Assembly (NCBI RefSeq): GCF_036173065.1
Contig: NZ_CP108041.1
Span: 2,483,001-2,547,000, forward strand
DNA: 64,000 nt
Direction of reading: 5' to 3'
DNA from: Rhodococcus sp. NBC_00297
Lineage (GTDB): Bacteria > Actinomycetota > Actinomycetes > Mycobacteriales > Mycobacteriaceae
Position numbers and translations under genes: made by a program. Below the pieces are notes generated by a model. The model was not told where the DNA came from and did not search any database. It saw only the letters and a list, made by a program, of their open reading frames with translations. Of this stretch, positions 50,259-59,433 are shown one piece after another. Numbering within the stretch: position 1 is the stretch's first letter; every line of letters starts with the position of its first letter.

Positions 50259-51344
50259 GTGGCCGCGAAGTCGACGCCCGTGATGCTGCAGGTCGGCGAG
50301 CGTGAGGTGAAGGTCTCGAGTCCGGACCGCATCATCTACGAGGCCACGGACCGCACACCGGACATCACCAAACTGCAGGTGTGCGAGTACTTCTCGACGG
50401 TGGGCGAGCCGTTGATGCGCGCCCTGGGGGACCGTCCTACCGCGATGGAGCGCTGGCCCGACGGGTATCGCGACGGGATGCGCCTGGCCACCGGCCCGCA
50501 GGACAAGGGTGGCGACGGCTTCTATCAGAAGCGATTGCCCAGAGGTGCACCCGATTTCGTCGAGACCGTCGAGATCACGTTCCCGAGCCGGAGGCGCGCA
50601 GAGGAACTGTGTCCCACCGAGCCGGCGTCGCTGGTGTGGGCCGCCCAGATGGGCACCCTGACCTTCCACCCGTGGCCGGTCCGTCGGCCCGAGGTCGACC
50701 GTCCCGACGAGTTGCGCATCGACATCGACCCCCAGCCGGGAACCTCGTTCACCGACGCCCGCCGCGTCGCTCTGGTGACGCGAGAACTGTTGGAGGAACT
50801 GGGTCTTCGTGGCTACCCGAAGACCAGTGGCAACCGCGGCATCCACGTGTACGTGCGGATCCGGCCGGAGTGGACGTTCGAGGACGTGCGTCACGCCGCG
50901 ATCGGCCTGGGCCGTGAACTCGAACGCCGCGACGACGGCGTGACCACGGCCTGGTGGAAGGAGGAGCGCGGTGCGCGCCTCTTCATCGACTACAACCAGA
51001 ACAACAGGGACCGCACCATCGCGAGTGCGTGGAGTCTGCGGGCGCGTCCCGGCGCCCCGGTGTCGACGCCGCTGACCTGGGAGCGCCTCGCCGAGACCAG
51101 CGACCCCCGTGAGTACTCCCTGGTCACCGTCCCCGACTACCTGCAGGACGGCGATCCCTGGGCGTCGATGGACGACGAGGCGTACTCGTTGGCTCCGCTG
51201 CTCGATCTGTGGGAGACGCTGCCCGGCGGCGAACTCAACTTCCCCCCGGACTACCCCAAGATGCCCGGCGAGCCGCCCCGCGTCCAGCCGTCGAAGAAGG
51301 TGGCCGCCCATTGGGACGAGGACGGCACCCGGGCGCAGGAGTAG
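50259..51344 (+). CDS. LigD-like primase-polymerase (PolD1, Rv3730c-like)
   Basis: The 361-residue protein is a stand-alone LigD-type polymerase of the archaeo-eukaryotic primase family. The metal site is in LRIDIDPQPGTSF, the nucleotide-binding segment in TSGNRGIHVYVRI, and the third acidic residue in LFIDYNQNNRDRTIASAWSLR. It adds ribonucleotides or deoxynucleotides in gap repair. Pairing with LigC makes a polymerase-ligase unit parallel to LigD, which is encoded 34 kb away. The C-terminal 60 residues are Pro-rich and probably disordered. Confidence 0.92.
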   Translation: MAAKSTPVMLQVGEREVKVSSPDRIIYEATDRTPDITKLQVCEYFSTVGEPLMRALGDRPTAMERWPDGYRDGMRLATGPQDKGGDGFYQKRLPRGAPDFVETVEITFPSRRRAEELCPTEPASLVWAAQMGTLTFHPWPVRRPEVDRPDELRIDIDPQPGTSFTDARRVALVTRELLEELGLRGYPKTSGNRGIHVYVRIRPEWTFEDVRHAAIGLGRELERRDDGVTTAWWKEERGARLFIDYNQNNRDRTIASAWSLRARPGAPVSTPLTWERLAETSDPREYSLVTVPDYLQDGDPWASMDDEAYSLAPLLDLWETLPGGELNFPPDYPKMPGEPPRVQPSKKVAAHWDEDGTRAQE

Positions 51345-51350
51345 GCGACG

Positions 51351-53237
51351 TCAGTCGGCGACAGGCCGGCGGGCGGCTGCGCGCATCGCCTCGAGCTCGC
51401 GGATGATGGTCGCGGCGTCGTGTGGGCCGCTGTGGCGCTGCGGAACCCGGCCCTCGACGCCGAGATAGAACGTCGGTGTCCCCGGTAGCTCGCTGGTGAG
51501 CGCGTCGAGTTCGTCGTCCTCGACGCGGGTGACGAAGTCGCCGGTCCGGAGGTCGTCCTCGAAGCGATCCATGTCGAGCCCGAGGTCCGCGGCGTAGCGG
51601 TCGATGTCGTCGCGCTCGAGGGCGTCGCTGTGCAGGAACAGCGTGTCGTGCATCTCCCAGAACTTGCCCTGTGCCGCAGCAGCTTCCGACGCCTCGGACG
51701 CGTACCGGGCATGCGGGTGGTAGTCGTCGAGCGGGTAGTGGCGGAAGATGTAGCGCACCTGGTCTCCGAAGTGTTCCCGCACCTCGCGCGTGCTTCCGGT
51801 CGCCTTGCTGCAGAACGGGCACTCGAAATCGCCGTACTCCACGATGGTGAGCGGCGCGTCCACCGGTCCGCGGATGTGGTCCCGCTTCGGGCTCACGCGG
51901 CGGAGGAGGTCCAGTGACGGTTCCGCGGGCGGCGGCGCGAATCGGTTGCCGAGCGAGAACACCAGCCAGCCGAGCAGCGCGGCGATCACGGAGGCACTGA
52001 GCACGCCGACGCGGGCTTGATATGCAAGAGCCGGGTCGTCCAGCGCGAGATCGACGATGAACAGCGAGATGGTGAATCCCACGCCGGAGAGTGCGGCGCC
52101 GCCGGCGATCTGCGGGAAGGTGAGCCCCGGCGTCATGGATCCCGGCCGGAGCTTCGCGAACACCGCGCTCGCCGTCGTGATGCCGATGAACTTGCCGAGC
52201 ACCAGGCCGACGACGATGCCCCAGGTCAGCGACGACGTGGCGGCGGCACGCAGCGTCTCCGAGCTCAGGACCACACCCGCGTTCGCGAGGGCGAAGATCG
52301 GCACGATGATGAAGGCCGTGTACGGCTGGTAGAGCCGCATCAGCCGCTCGTTCACCGAGACGGCGCGCTCGAGTCCGAGCCGCGCGGCGCGGGCGTACTC
52401 CGGATTGGGGGACTGTCGGAACGCCCGGGTCAGCGCGGCGGCATGTTCCACCTCACGCCGCCGCGGCGGGTAGACGGGCAGGATCAGGGCGATCATGACG
52501 CCCGCGAGAGTGGGGTGGACGCCGGACTCGTACATGGCGACCCAGGTGACCACCGAGACGAGTCCGTAGCCCGCGCCGCGCCACACCCGCAGGCCGCGCA
52601 GCGACGCGATCAGAGCGAGGCCCGCCACGGACACGAGCAGGGGCCCGATCCGCAGTTCGTCGGTGTAGAACACCGCGATGATGGCGAGTGCGCCGACGTC
52701 GTCGGCGACGGCGAGGGTCAGCAGGAAGATGCGCAGACGCACGGCTCGGGCGGGTCCGACGACCGCGAGGAGCCCGACCACGAACGCGGTGTCGGTCGAG
52801 ATCACCACACCCCACGCCGCGGCCTCGGGCCCGGTGGGATTGAGGAGAAGGAACAACGCCGCGGGCAGTGCGAGCCCGGCGATCGCCGCCACGATGGGAA
52901 CGGCGGCGCGGGACCGGTCGCGGAGCTCGCCCATGGCGAACTCCCGCTTGACCTCGAGCCCGACGACGAAGAAGAACAGAGCCATCAGACCGTCGTTGAC
53001 CCAATGCTGCAGGTCGAGCTCGATGCCCTGATCACCCAGCGTGATCGACAGCGGGGTGTGCCAGAACGACTGGTAGGTCTCACCCCACGGCGAGTTCGCC
53101 CAGATCAGCGCCACCACGGTGGCGACGAGGAGGAACGCGGCAGCGACGGTCTCGCTGCTGTCTCCCCGACGCGCGTCGGCGATCTTGTCGACCAGGCCTC
53201 TGAACCGCGTCCGATGCGCGGTGATCGACTCCGTCAC
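51351..53237 (-). CDS. nhaA: NhaA sodium/proton antiporter fused to a DsbA/thioredoxin-like domain
   Basis: The 628-residue protein has an NhaA membrane domain (about 1-415): [27 protein letters not shown] and [20 protein letters not shown] with the ion-binding Asp pair, plus [17 protein letters not shown]. Residues 440-628 are a thioredoxin-fold domain with the CPFC active site in [16 protein letters not shown] and cis-Pro in PGTPTFY. This fusion occurs in several actinobacteria. It should exchange Na+ for H+; the Dsb-like part presumably faces outside or senses redox, which is not shown. The terminator between it and dps separates the two genes. Confidence 0.93.
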   Translation of the reverse strand: MTESITAHRTRFRGLVDKIADARRGDSSETVAAAFLLVATVVALIWANSPWGETYQSFWHTPLSITLGDQGIELDLQHWVNDGLMALFFFVVGLEVKREFAMGELRDRSRAAVPIVAAIAGLALPAALFLLLNPTGPEAAAWGVVISTDTAFVVGLLAVVGPARAVRLRIFLLTLAVADDVGALAIIAVFYTDELRIGPLLVSVAGLALIASLRGLRVWRGAGYGLVSVVTWVAMYESGVHPTLAGVMIALILPVYPPRRREVEHAAALTRAFRQSPNPEYARAARLGLERAVSVNERLMRLYQPYTAFIIVPIFALANAGVVLSSETLRAAATSSLTWGIVVGLVLGKFIGITTASAVFAKLRPGSMTPGLTFPQIAGGAALSGVGFTISLFIVDLALDDPALAYQARVGVLSASVIAALLGWLVFSLGNRFAPPPAEPSLDLLRRVSPKRDHIRGPVDAPLTIVEYGDFECPFCSKATGSTREVREHFGDQVRYIFRHYPLDDYHPHARYASEASEAAAAQGKFWEMHDTLFLHSDALERDDIDRYAADLGLDMDRFEDDLRTGDFVTRVEDDELDALTSELPGTPTFYLGVEGRVPQRHSGPHDAATIIRELEAMRAAARRPVAD

Positions 53238-53252
53238 CGCACGAAACTACAG

Positions 53253-53284
53253 CAGCGCCGCACCCCTCGCGGGGTGCGGCGCTG
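53253..53284. terminator. Terminator downstream of dps
   Basis: CAGCGCCGCACCCC and GGGGTGCGGCGCTG form a perfect 14-bp stem with a TCGC loop. It is 26 bases past the dps stop (minus strand) and before nhaA on the same strand. Confidence 0.85.
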
Positions 53285-53310
53285 TGAGCTAGTGCGGTGG
53301 AGACGGAGTG

Positions 53311-53871
53311 TCAGCTCGCGTCGCGTGCCGCTTCCTTCTCGGAACCGGCGCCGGCCGTCGAGAGCTGGCCACCCGCGTTCTCGAGGTGCGCACGCACGAA
53401 CCAGTGGAACAGCTCCAGCTGGCCGCTGTGTCCGATGAGCAGGTCCTCGGTGACGGGGTCGACCTTGCCGACCTCCTCGATCGCCGCGCGGTAGTCCGAG
53501 ATCACGCCGGTGTAGACGAGGTCGAGCGCGCCGAGGTGCTCGATGGCCGGCGCGCGGCCGATGCTGTAGTCGTCCCACTTGCGCTGCGAGACGATGGTGC
53601 CGGGGGTGCCGAGTGCGGACGAGCCCAGCGTCGCGATGCGCTCCGCGACGTCGTCGGCGAAGCCGCGCACGGCCTCGACCTGGGGATCCAGCATCTCGTG
53701 GACGGAGATGAAGTTGGGTCCGACGACGTTCCAGTGCACGTGCTTGAGCGTCAGATGCAGGTCGTTCAGGGCGTTGAGGCGGTCCTGGAGGACCTCCGCC
53801 ACATGGGCACCGTCGGCGACGTCCATGCCGGGAACGGTGTACGAGGCCGTCTTCTGCGTCGTGTCAGTCAT
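53311..53871 (-). CDS. dps: Dps family ferritin-like DNA-protecting protein
   Basis: The 186-residue protein forms a dodecamer that oxidises and stores iron and shields DNA. The ferroxidase ligands are in LKHVHWNVVGPNFISVHEMLDPQVEAVRGFADDVAERI (His, His, Asp, Glu). YRAAIEEVGKVDPVTEDLLIGHSGQLELFHWFVRAHLEN closes the bundle. The charged C-terminal tail (GSEKEAARDAS) may contact DNA. The ATG at 53871 is used; no ribosome site precedes it, and a SigF-like promoter ends nine bases upstream. It ends before a strong terminator. Confidence 0.92.
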   Translation of the reverse strand: MTDTTQKTASYTVPGMDVADGAHVAEVLQDRLNALNDLHLTLKHVHWNVVGPNFISVHEMLDPQVEAVRGFADDVAERIATLGSSALGTPGTIVSQRKWDDYSIGRAPAIEHLGALDLVYTGVISDYRAAIEEVGKVDPVTEDLLIGHSGQLELFHWFVRAHLENAGGQLSTAGAGSEKEAARDAS

Positions 53872-53880
53872 GCACCGTGG

Positions 53881-53907
53881 ATTCACCGTCGGCCCCTCGT
53901 TCAAACC
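53881..53907 (-). promoter_or_regulatory. SigF-like promoter of dps
   Basis: On the minus strand GGTTT, 16 bases, GTGAAT resembles the mycobacterial SigF consensus GGTTT-N15-17-GGGTAT (four of six -10 bases). It ends nine bases before the dps ATG, so the leader would be only a few bases. Stress-sigma control of dps is common in actinobacteria. Confidence 0.35.
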
Positions 53908-54024
53908 CCCCCGGCGTCGCAGGTCACACCGGCTCGGGGGCATGGTCTCGGTGTGGTCCGGAGCGACCCCGCATCTGCGTAGGCTGAGCGTCGTAGCGTT
54001 GTCGAGAAGGGTGTTCCACGAGTC

Positions 54025-55035
54025 ATGCGAGTCTTCTTCTGCCGCAAGTGCGGTCAACAGCTGTCGTTCGAGAACTCCATCTGCCTGAGCTGTGACAGCA
54101 GGCTGGGATTCCACCTGCCGAGTCGCAGCATGCAGGTGCTCGACGACGATCTGTCCGTGGTCGTGGACGGCACCACCTGGCGACGCTGCGCCAACATCAA
54201 GTTGGCGCAGTGCAACTGGTTGGTCGACGCGACGGACGGGGACACGCTGTGCCTGTCCTGCGCCCTCACCCGCACGCGGCCCGCCGACTCCGACCAGGAG
54301 GCCATCGCCGAGTTCGCCTCCGCGGAGACGGCGAAGCGCCGGGTGGTGCTCGAGCTCGACGAGTTGCACCTGCCGATCATCGGGCGGGACGAGAACCCCG
54401 AGGGTGGTCTCGCTTTCGACCTGCTCTCGAGCGCCAACCGCAACGTCATCACCGGTCATGCCAACGGTCTGATCACGCTGGACCTCGCCGAGAGCGACGA
54501 CGTGCACCGCGAGCAGCTGCGGGTGTCGATGGACGAGCCCTATCGCACGCTCGTCGGCCACTTCCGGCACGAGATCGGCCACTTCTATCAGATGGTGCTG
54601 ATCGGCAGCGGTGAGCATCGCGCGCGGTTCGAGGAACTCTTCGGCAACCCGGACGACGACTACCAGGCGGCATTGGATCGGCACTACAGCGAGGGTGCAC
54701 CGGAGGGCTGGAAGAAGAACTACGTGTCGTCCTACGCGACGATGCATCCGGCCGAGGACTGGGCGGAGACGTTCGCCCACTACCTGCACATCCGGGACAC
54801 CCTGGACACCGCTGCGGCCTACGCCTTCGCGCCCGCCGGATCCACCTTCGAGGCGCCACTGGCCGGAGACGTCGGTTTCAGCCGGATCATCGACTGGTGG
54901 CTACCGCTCACGTGGGCACTCAACCAGCTGAACAGGTCCATGGGACACCAGGACCTCTACCCCTTCGTCCTGCCGGCGAAGGTGCTGGAGAAGATGCGCT
55001 TCGTCCACTCCGTCATCGTCCCCGACGAGGTCTGA
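54025..55035 (+). CDS. Putative zinc-binding metallopeptidase (COG4307 type)
   Basis: The 336-residue protein starts with a zinc ribbon (FFCRKCGQQLSFENSICLSCDSRLGF) and a second Cys group (RRCANIKLAQCNWLV, LCLSCALTRTRP). The body has HEIGHFYQ around residue 182 and PAEDWAETFAHYLHI, the layout of a gluzincin-like peptidase, followed by WLPLTWALNQLNRSMGHQDLYPF. It lacks a signal peptide and is cytosolic. No substrate is known for this family. It is divergent from dps. Confidence 0.85.
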   Translation: MRVFFCRKCGQQLSFENSICLSCDSRLGFHLPSRSMQVLDDDLSVVVDGTTWRRCANIKLAQCNWLVDATDGDTLCLSCALTRTRPADSDQEAIAEFASAETAKRRVVLELDELHLPIIGRDENPEGGLAFDLLSSANRNVITGHANGLITLDLAESDDVHREQLRVSMDEPYRTLVGHFRHEIGHFYQMVLIGSGEHRARFEELFGNPDDDYQAALDRHYSEGAPEGWKKNYVSSYATMHPAEDWAETFAHYLHIRDTLDTAAAYAFAPAGSTFEAPLAGDVGFSRIIDWWLPLTWALNQLNRSMGHQDLYPFVLPAKVLEKMRFVHSVIVPDEV

Positions 55036-55046
55036 GCAGGCGCCTT

Positions 55047-56348
55047 CTACCAGGAACCGCTTCGTTCGGGAGGCAGCCGGGCGATGAGGGACCGCGCGCA
55101 CTCGATGGTGAGCGTCGTGTCGTGGGACAGCACGTAGTCGTACCGACGTTCCATGTCGGGTCCGGTGTCGCCGAGGTCGCGGGCAGCGAGCACCGCGGAG
55201 AAGTGGGGCGTCAGCACGACGACGTCCCATTCCTCGCGCAACGCGTCCGACGCGGCGAGGTTGGCGCCGCGGATCTTCGGGGCAGGCTCGGTCCCGATGT
55301 TCTCCGCGAGCGCGCCGACGAGCGTCGCGTTCATGGCCATCAGCTCCCACCGTCGTCCGGTGATGGGCGTGAAGTGCTTGACGTGCTGGAACGCTCCGAG
55401 CATCAGCGCGGTCTGCTGGCTGTCGGTCGCCATCGCCTCGAGGTTCTTGCTGATCTCGATGAGCAGACGCTTGCTCGCGCGGCGTACGTCGCGACCGCCG
55501 GCAGCCAGGTTGTACGGCGTCGACATCGGGGTGAAGCCGCGATCGCGCGCGATCTCGAACTCGAGGGGTGATCCCACGGGACTGTCGACGGAGAGGTCGG
55601 TGGTCGATCCGTAGAGGGAGCCCTCGCCGACACGCGCTCCCATGGCCTGCGCCGTGAGCGCTGCTCGTGCAGTGTCGATGCCCTCGGCCATGACCACGGC
55701 GCCGGTGCGCTCCACCTGGGCCGCCACGGCGTTGACCACGCGGGCCGTGAAGCGATTGGGGCGTGTGGCCAGGAGGGTCCGGTCCAGCTTGATCACGTCC
55801 GGCTCGAGCAGCGGGAGCAGAGCGAGGGACTCGGGCCGTACTCCCACGTGGTCGACGGCGATGGCCCAGCCGAGTCGTCGGACCTCGGCGACCACCTGCA
55901 TCAGGTGCGCCGGTCGTCGGATGAGCGCGGTCTCGTCGAACTGCAGCACCGCGCCGCCCATGTCGTGGTCCCGCAGGTCGGGCAGTTCCGTGAGGGAGTC
56001 GGGGTCGACCGCGATGAACAGGGGCAGTTCACGAGGAAGCTCGGCGCGCGCGGCCTCGCTGAGCGCTCCGTTCCACCGCGCGGCGTCGAGGTCGGGTGTC
56101 ATGCCCATCGACTTCGCGGCCGACGCGAGTGACACGGGGTCGGCGAACGACGAGTCGGCGGGACCCAGAACGACCGCCTCGTACCCGACGATGGCATCGG
56201 TCTGCAGATCGATGATGCGCTGGAACGACGTGCGGAGGCTCTCGGGACCGAGCAGATCGCTGAGTCCGCCCCCGTCCCGGTCGCCGGAGAACAGCACGGG
56301 ACGGGCCGGCCTGCTTCCGGCTGTGTTGGTTCGGTCGTCGATCACCAC
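55047..56348 (-). CDS. Degenerate EAL domain plus DICT sensory domain protein
   Basis: The 433-residue protein has an EAL-like barrel (about 35-255) and a C-terminal DICT domain (about 275-415). In the barrel the EAL motif is EAV, the Asn of the LFINV strand is Ala (LFIAVDPDSL), and the DDFG metal motif is DHVG; Lys in IKLDRTLL remains. Phosphodiesterase activity on cyclic di-GMP is therefore unlikely, and it may only bind a nucleotide. DICT domains accompany light or nucleotide sensors. The GTG at 56348 is the likely start. It converges on the metallopeptidase gene. Confidence 0.85.
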   Translation of the reverse strand: MVIDDRTNTAGSRPARPVLFSGDRDGGGLSDLLGPESLRTSFQRIIDLQTDAIVGYEAVVLGPADSSFADPVSLASAAKSMGMTPDLDAARWNGALSEAARAELPRELPLFIAVDPDSLTELPDLRDHDMGGAVLQFDETALIRRPAHLMQVVAEVRRLGWAIAVDHVGVRPESLALLPLLEPDVIKLDRTLLATRPNRFTARVVNAVAAQVERTGAVVMAEGIDTARAALTAQAMGARVGEGSLYGSTTDLSVDSPVGSPLEFEIARDRGFTPMSTPYNLAAGGRDVRRASKRLLIEISKNLEAMATDSQQTALMLGAFQHVKHFTPITGRRWELMAMNATLVGALAENIGTEPAPKIRGANLAASDALREEWDVVVLTPHFSAVLAARDLGDTGPDMERRYDYVLSHDTTLTIECARSLIARLPPERSGSW

Positions 56349-56567
56349 GGCGTGTGCCCTTCCGTCATGTCGGCGCGTTCGCGAGGAACGTGCTCGACCC
56401 TCGACCGCCGCCGTGGTTTGACAGGAGTCCTACGTCATCCCGACACGGCGCAGTCAGCGCCCTCCCGGGTGTCTCACCACATTACCCGATTGGCGATGGG
56501 GACCACCCGTATGTGTTAATTGCGGTGCGATCAGGTACAGCGACTTCGCTAGGGATGGTTCACAAGC

Positions 56568-57500
56568 ATGGGTGCTCGACGTTCGGCTCGTTTCCTCGCT
56601 CGTTCGGCTGCAGGCGTCCTCGCCGCGGCCGCCGTCACCGTCGGGGTGGCCGTGCCCGCCTCCGCGGCGCCGCTGTGGCCCGGTGGCCCGGACATCTCGC
56701 TCCCTCCGATCCCCGGCATCACCGCCCCCGCGCCCGGTGTCCCGACACCGCCGGTCGCCCCGCCCGCACCCGTCGAGGCGCCGCGTGGTCCCGCGAACTT
56801 CTCCGCTCCCGCACTGAACCCGTCCGCGGGCGAGGTCGTCGGTGTCGCGCAGCCGATCATCGTCCGGTTCGCTGCCCCGATCGACGACCGCGCGGTCGCC
56901 GAGCGGGCGATCGACGTGACCACGTCCGCCGGTGACGTCGCCGGCCGCTTCTTCTGGTTCTCCGACAGCCAGGTCCGCTGGCGACCCGACGTCTTCTGGC
57001 CGGCGAACACGACCGTGACGGTGACCGCGGGAGACGCGTCGTCCACCTTCACCGTCGGCGACGCGATCGTCACGACGGCCGACGACGACACCAAGACCAT
57101 CACGGTGACGCGCAACGGCGAGGTGGTGCGCACGATGCCCACCTCGATGGGCAAGGTCGGCCACGAGACGCCCAACGGCACCTACATCGTCGGCGAGCGT
57201 TTCCGCGACATGTACATGGACTCGTCCACCTACGGCGTGCCGGTCGATGCGCCCGAGGGCTACCGGACCTACGTGGAGTACGCCACTCGCATGTCGAACA
57301 GCGGCATCTTCGTCCACGCCGCGCCGTGGTCGGTGGACAGTCAGGGTGTCGAGAACGTCAGCCACGGCTGCCTCAACGTCAGCACCGAGGACGCGAAATG
57401 GTTCTTCGAGACGGCCCAGAAGGGTGATCCCGTGGTGGTGCAGAACACCGACGGCGGCATTCTGAACGGCCGCGACGGCCTCGGCGACTGGCAACTCTGA
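56568..57500 (+). CDS. L,D-transpeptidase (YkuD family) with N-terminal Ig-like domain
   Basis: The 310-residue protein has a signal peptide (residues 1-33, ending VPASA), a Pro-rich linker, an Ig-like domain (75-165) and a YkuD catalytic domain. The active site is His250/His266-Gly-Cys268 in SNSGIFVHAAPWS and NVSHGCLNVS. It makes 3-3 cross-links in peptidoglycan, the main link type in mycobacteria. The A-to-B domain order is that of LdtMt proteins. No lipobox is present, so the signal may act as an anchor or be cleaved. It stands alone, upstream of the sugar ABC operon. Confidence 0.93.
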   Translation: MGARRSARFLARSAAGVLAAAAVTVGVAVPASAAPLWPGGPDISLPPIPGITAPAPGVPTPPVAPPAPVEAPRGPANFSAPALNPSAGEVVGVAQPIIVRFAAPIDDRAVAERAIDVTTSAGDVAGRFFWFSDSQVRWRPDVFWPANTTVTVTAGDASSTFTVGDAIVTTADDDTKTITVTRNGEVVRTMPTSMGKVGHETPNGTYIVGERFRDMYMDSSTYGVPVDAPEGYRTYVEYATRMSNSGIFVHAAPWSVDSQGVENVSHGCLNVSTEDAKWFFETAQKGDPVVVQNTDGGILNGRDGLGDWQL

Positions 57501-57513
57501 ACGATCACATCTC

Positions 57514-57533
57514 GGACCGATACTGATCGGTCC
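57514..57533. promoter_or_regulatory. Inverted repeat before the sugar ABC operon
   Basis: GGACCGAT and ATCGGTCC are perfect 8-bp arms around ACTG. It is 13 bases past the L,D-transpeptidase stop and about 43 bases before the permease GTG at 57577. It may terminate the former or be the operator of the latter; a likely promoter with TACGCT at 57559-57564 follows. Confidence 0.5.
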
Positions 57534-57576
57534 ATGTTCACCATTCGTTCGCTTTACCTACGCTAATGTCCCACCG

Positions 57577-58536
57577 GTGAGAGCAAGCCCGCCGCGATCG
57601 CGGCCGGTGGTCCAGCGCACCTTGCCGGAACTGCCACCCGCACAACGATCTTTCCTCCGTCGACCGTGGCGCGACTACGCGCTGTTCCTGGTGTTGGTCG
57701 GGCCGAACCTGGTCCTGCTGGGCGTGTTCACCTACCGGCCGCTGCTGGACAACATCAGGCTCTCGTTCTTCGACTGGAACATCTCGTCGCCGACGTCGAC
57801 CTTCATCGGTCTCTCGAACTATCGCGAATGGTGGGGGCGCAGCGACACGTGGCAGATCGTGTCGAACACCGTCATCTTCACCATCGCGGCGGTGGCGGGC
57901 AGCATGCTCCTCGGACTCGTCCTGGCGATGCTCCTCGATCGCAAGCTGCGCGGCCGCAACATCGTCCGCTCGGCCGTCTTCGCTCCGTTCGTCATCTCCG
58001 GCGCGGCCATCGGTGTGGCGTTCCAGTTCGTGTTCGATCCGAACTTCGGCCTGATCCAGGACGTCATGCGGCGGTTCGGCTTCGAGGGAGTGCCGGACTT
58101 CTACCAGAGCCCCGGGTGGGCGCTGTTCATGATCACCGTGACGTACCTGTGGAAGAACCTGGGCTACGCCTTCGTCATCTATCTCGCAGCGCTGCAGGGT
58201 CTTCGGCAGGATCTGACCGAAGCCGCGCAGATCGACGGCGCGAGTCGGTGGACGACGTTCCGCAAGGTGACGCTTCCTCAGCTGCGTCCCACGACGTTCT
58301 TCCTGTCCATCACGGTCATGCTCAACTCGTTGCAGGTCTTCGACATCATCAACGTGATGACGCGGGGCGGTCCGCTGGGTACCGGCACCACCACGCTGGT
58401 CTATCAGGTGTACGAGGAGTCGTTCCGCAACTTCCGGGCCGGCTACGGTGCGACCGTCGCCACGATCATGTTCCTGGTGCTGCTGATCATCACCGTCCTG
58501 CAGGTGCGAGTCATGGATCGAGGTGATGCGCGATGA
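57577..58536 (+). CDS. Sugar ABC transporter permease (UgpA/MalF type)
   Basis: The 319-residue membrane protein has about six helices; the N-terminal 30 residues are basic and cytosolic. The EAA loop that contacts the ATPase is EAAQIDGASRWTTFRKVTLPQLRP. GVFTYRPLLDNIRLSFFDWN is typical of the UgpA/MalF branch. It is first in a four-gene operon; the downstream permease overlaps it by 4 bases (ATGA). The imported compound is a sugar or glycerophosphodiester, which cannot be narrowed from this gene. Confidence 0.92.
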   Translation: MRASPPRSRPVVQRTLPELPPAQRSFLRRPWRDYALFLVLVGPNLVLLGVFTYRPLLDNIRLSFFDWNISSPTSTFIGLSNYREWWGRSDTWQIVSNTVIFTIAAVAGSMLLGLVLAMLLDRKLRGRNIVRSAVFAPFVISGAAIGVAFQFVFDPNFGLIQDVMRRFGFEGVPDFYQSPGWALFMITVTYLWKNLGYAFVIYLAALQGLRQDLTEAAQIDGASRWTTFRKVTLPQLRPTTFFLSITVMLNSLQVFDIINVMTRGGPLGTGTTTLVYQVYEESFRNFRAGYGATVATIMFLVLLIITVLQVRVMDRGDAR

Positions 58537-59426
58537 GCGTGATCGACAGGGCACCGGCCGCCGCCACTGCCGACGATGCCCGCCCGGCGCGGGACGCCGC
58601 CCGGCGTCGTCGACTCTCCACACTCTTCGGCTACGCAGCGATGGTCGTGGTCATCGTCATCATCGGGTTGCCGCTCTTCTGGATCGTCGTCACCTCGTTC
58701 AAGGAGCGCGGTGACATCTACGTGCAGCCGTCGGTCTGGTGGCCCGCGGTGTTCCGCCCGGAGAACTACGACGAGGCGACGACCACCGTTCCGTTCTGGA
58801 CGTTCCTGAAGAACTCCCTGATCATCACCAGCATCCTGGCCGTCGTGAAGTTCGCGCTGGGCGTGCTCAGCGCCTACGGCCTCGTCTTCCTGCGCTTTCC
58901 CGGCAAGACGATCGTCTTCCTCGTGATCATCGCCGCACTGATGGTGCCGAACCAGATCACGGTGATCTCCAACTACGCGCTGGTGGCACAGTTGGGGTGG
59001 CGCAACACCTTCCAGGGCATCATCGTGCCGCTGGCGGGCGTGGCATTCGGAACGTTCCTCATGCGCAACCACTTCCTGTCGATACCGCAGGAGATCATCG
59101 AGGCCGCCCGCATGGACGCCGCCGGCCCGGTCCGTCTGCTGTTCCGGGTGGTCCTGCCGTTGTCGGGCCCGACCATGGTCGCGTTCGCCACCATCACCGT
59201 GGTGAACGAGTGGAACGAGTACCTCTGGCCGTTCCTGATGTCGGACGACTCGTCCGTCGCGCCGCTGCCGGTGGGCCTGACCCAGTTGCAGAACAACGAC
59301 GGCGTCACCAACTGGGGGCCCGTCATGGCCGGCACGGTGCTCACCATGCTGCCCATCCTCGTCGTCTTCCTCGCACTGCAACGCCACATGATCAAGGGAC
59401 TCACCTCCGGCGCCGTCAAGGGCTGA
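58533..59426 (+). CDS. Sugar ABC transporter permease (UgpE/MalG type)
   Basis: The 297-residue partner permease has six helices and the EAA loop EAARMDAAGPVRLLFRVVLPLSGPT. FRPENYDEA and NEWNEYLWPF are typical of the UgpE/MalG branch. It forms the membrane channel with the preceding permease and is coupled to it by an ATGA overlap. The binding-protein gene starts seven bases after its stop. Confidence 0.92.
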   Translation: MSVIDRAPAAATADDARPARDAARRRRLSTLFGYAAMVVVIVIIGLPLFWIVVTSFKERGDIYVQPSVWWPAVFRPENYDEATTTVPFWTFLKNSLIITSILAVVKFALGVLSAYGLVFLRFPGKTIVFLVIIAALMVPNQITVISNYALVAQLGWRNTFQGIIVPLAGVAFGTFLMRNHFLSIPQEIIEAARMDAAGPVRLLFRVVLPLSGPTMVAFATITVVNEWNEYLWPFLMSDDSSVAPLPVGLTQLQNNDGVTNWGPVMAGTVLTMLPILVVFLALQRHMIKGLTSGAVKG

Positions 59427-59433
59427 CCAACCT

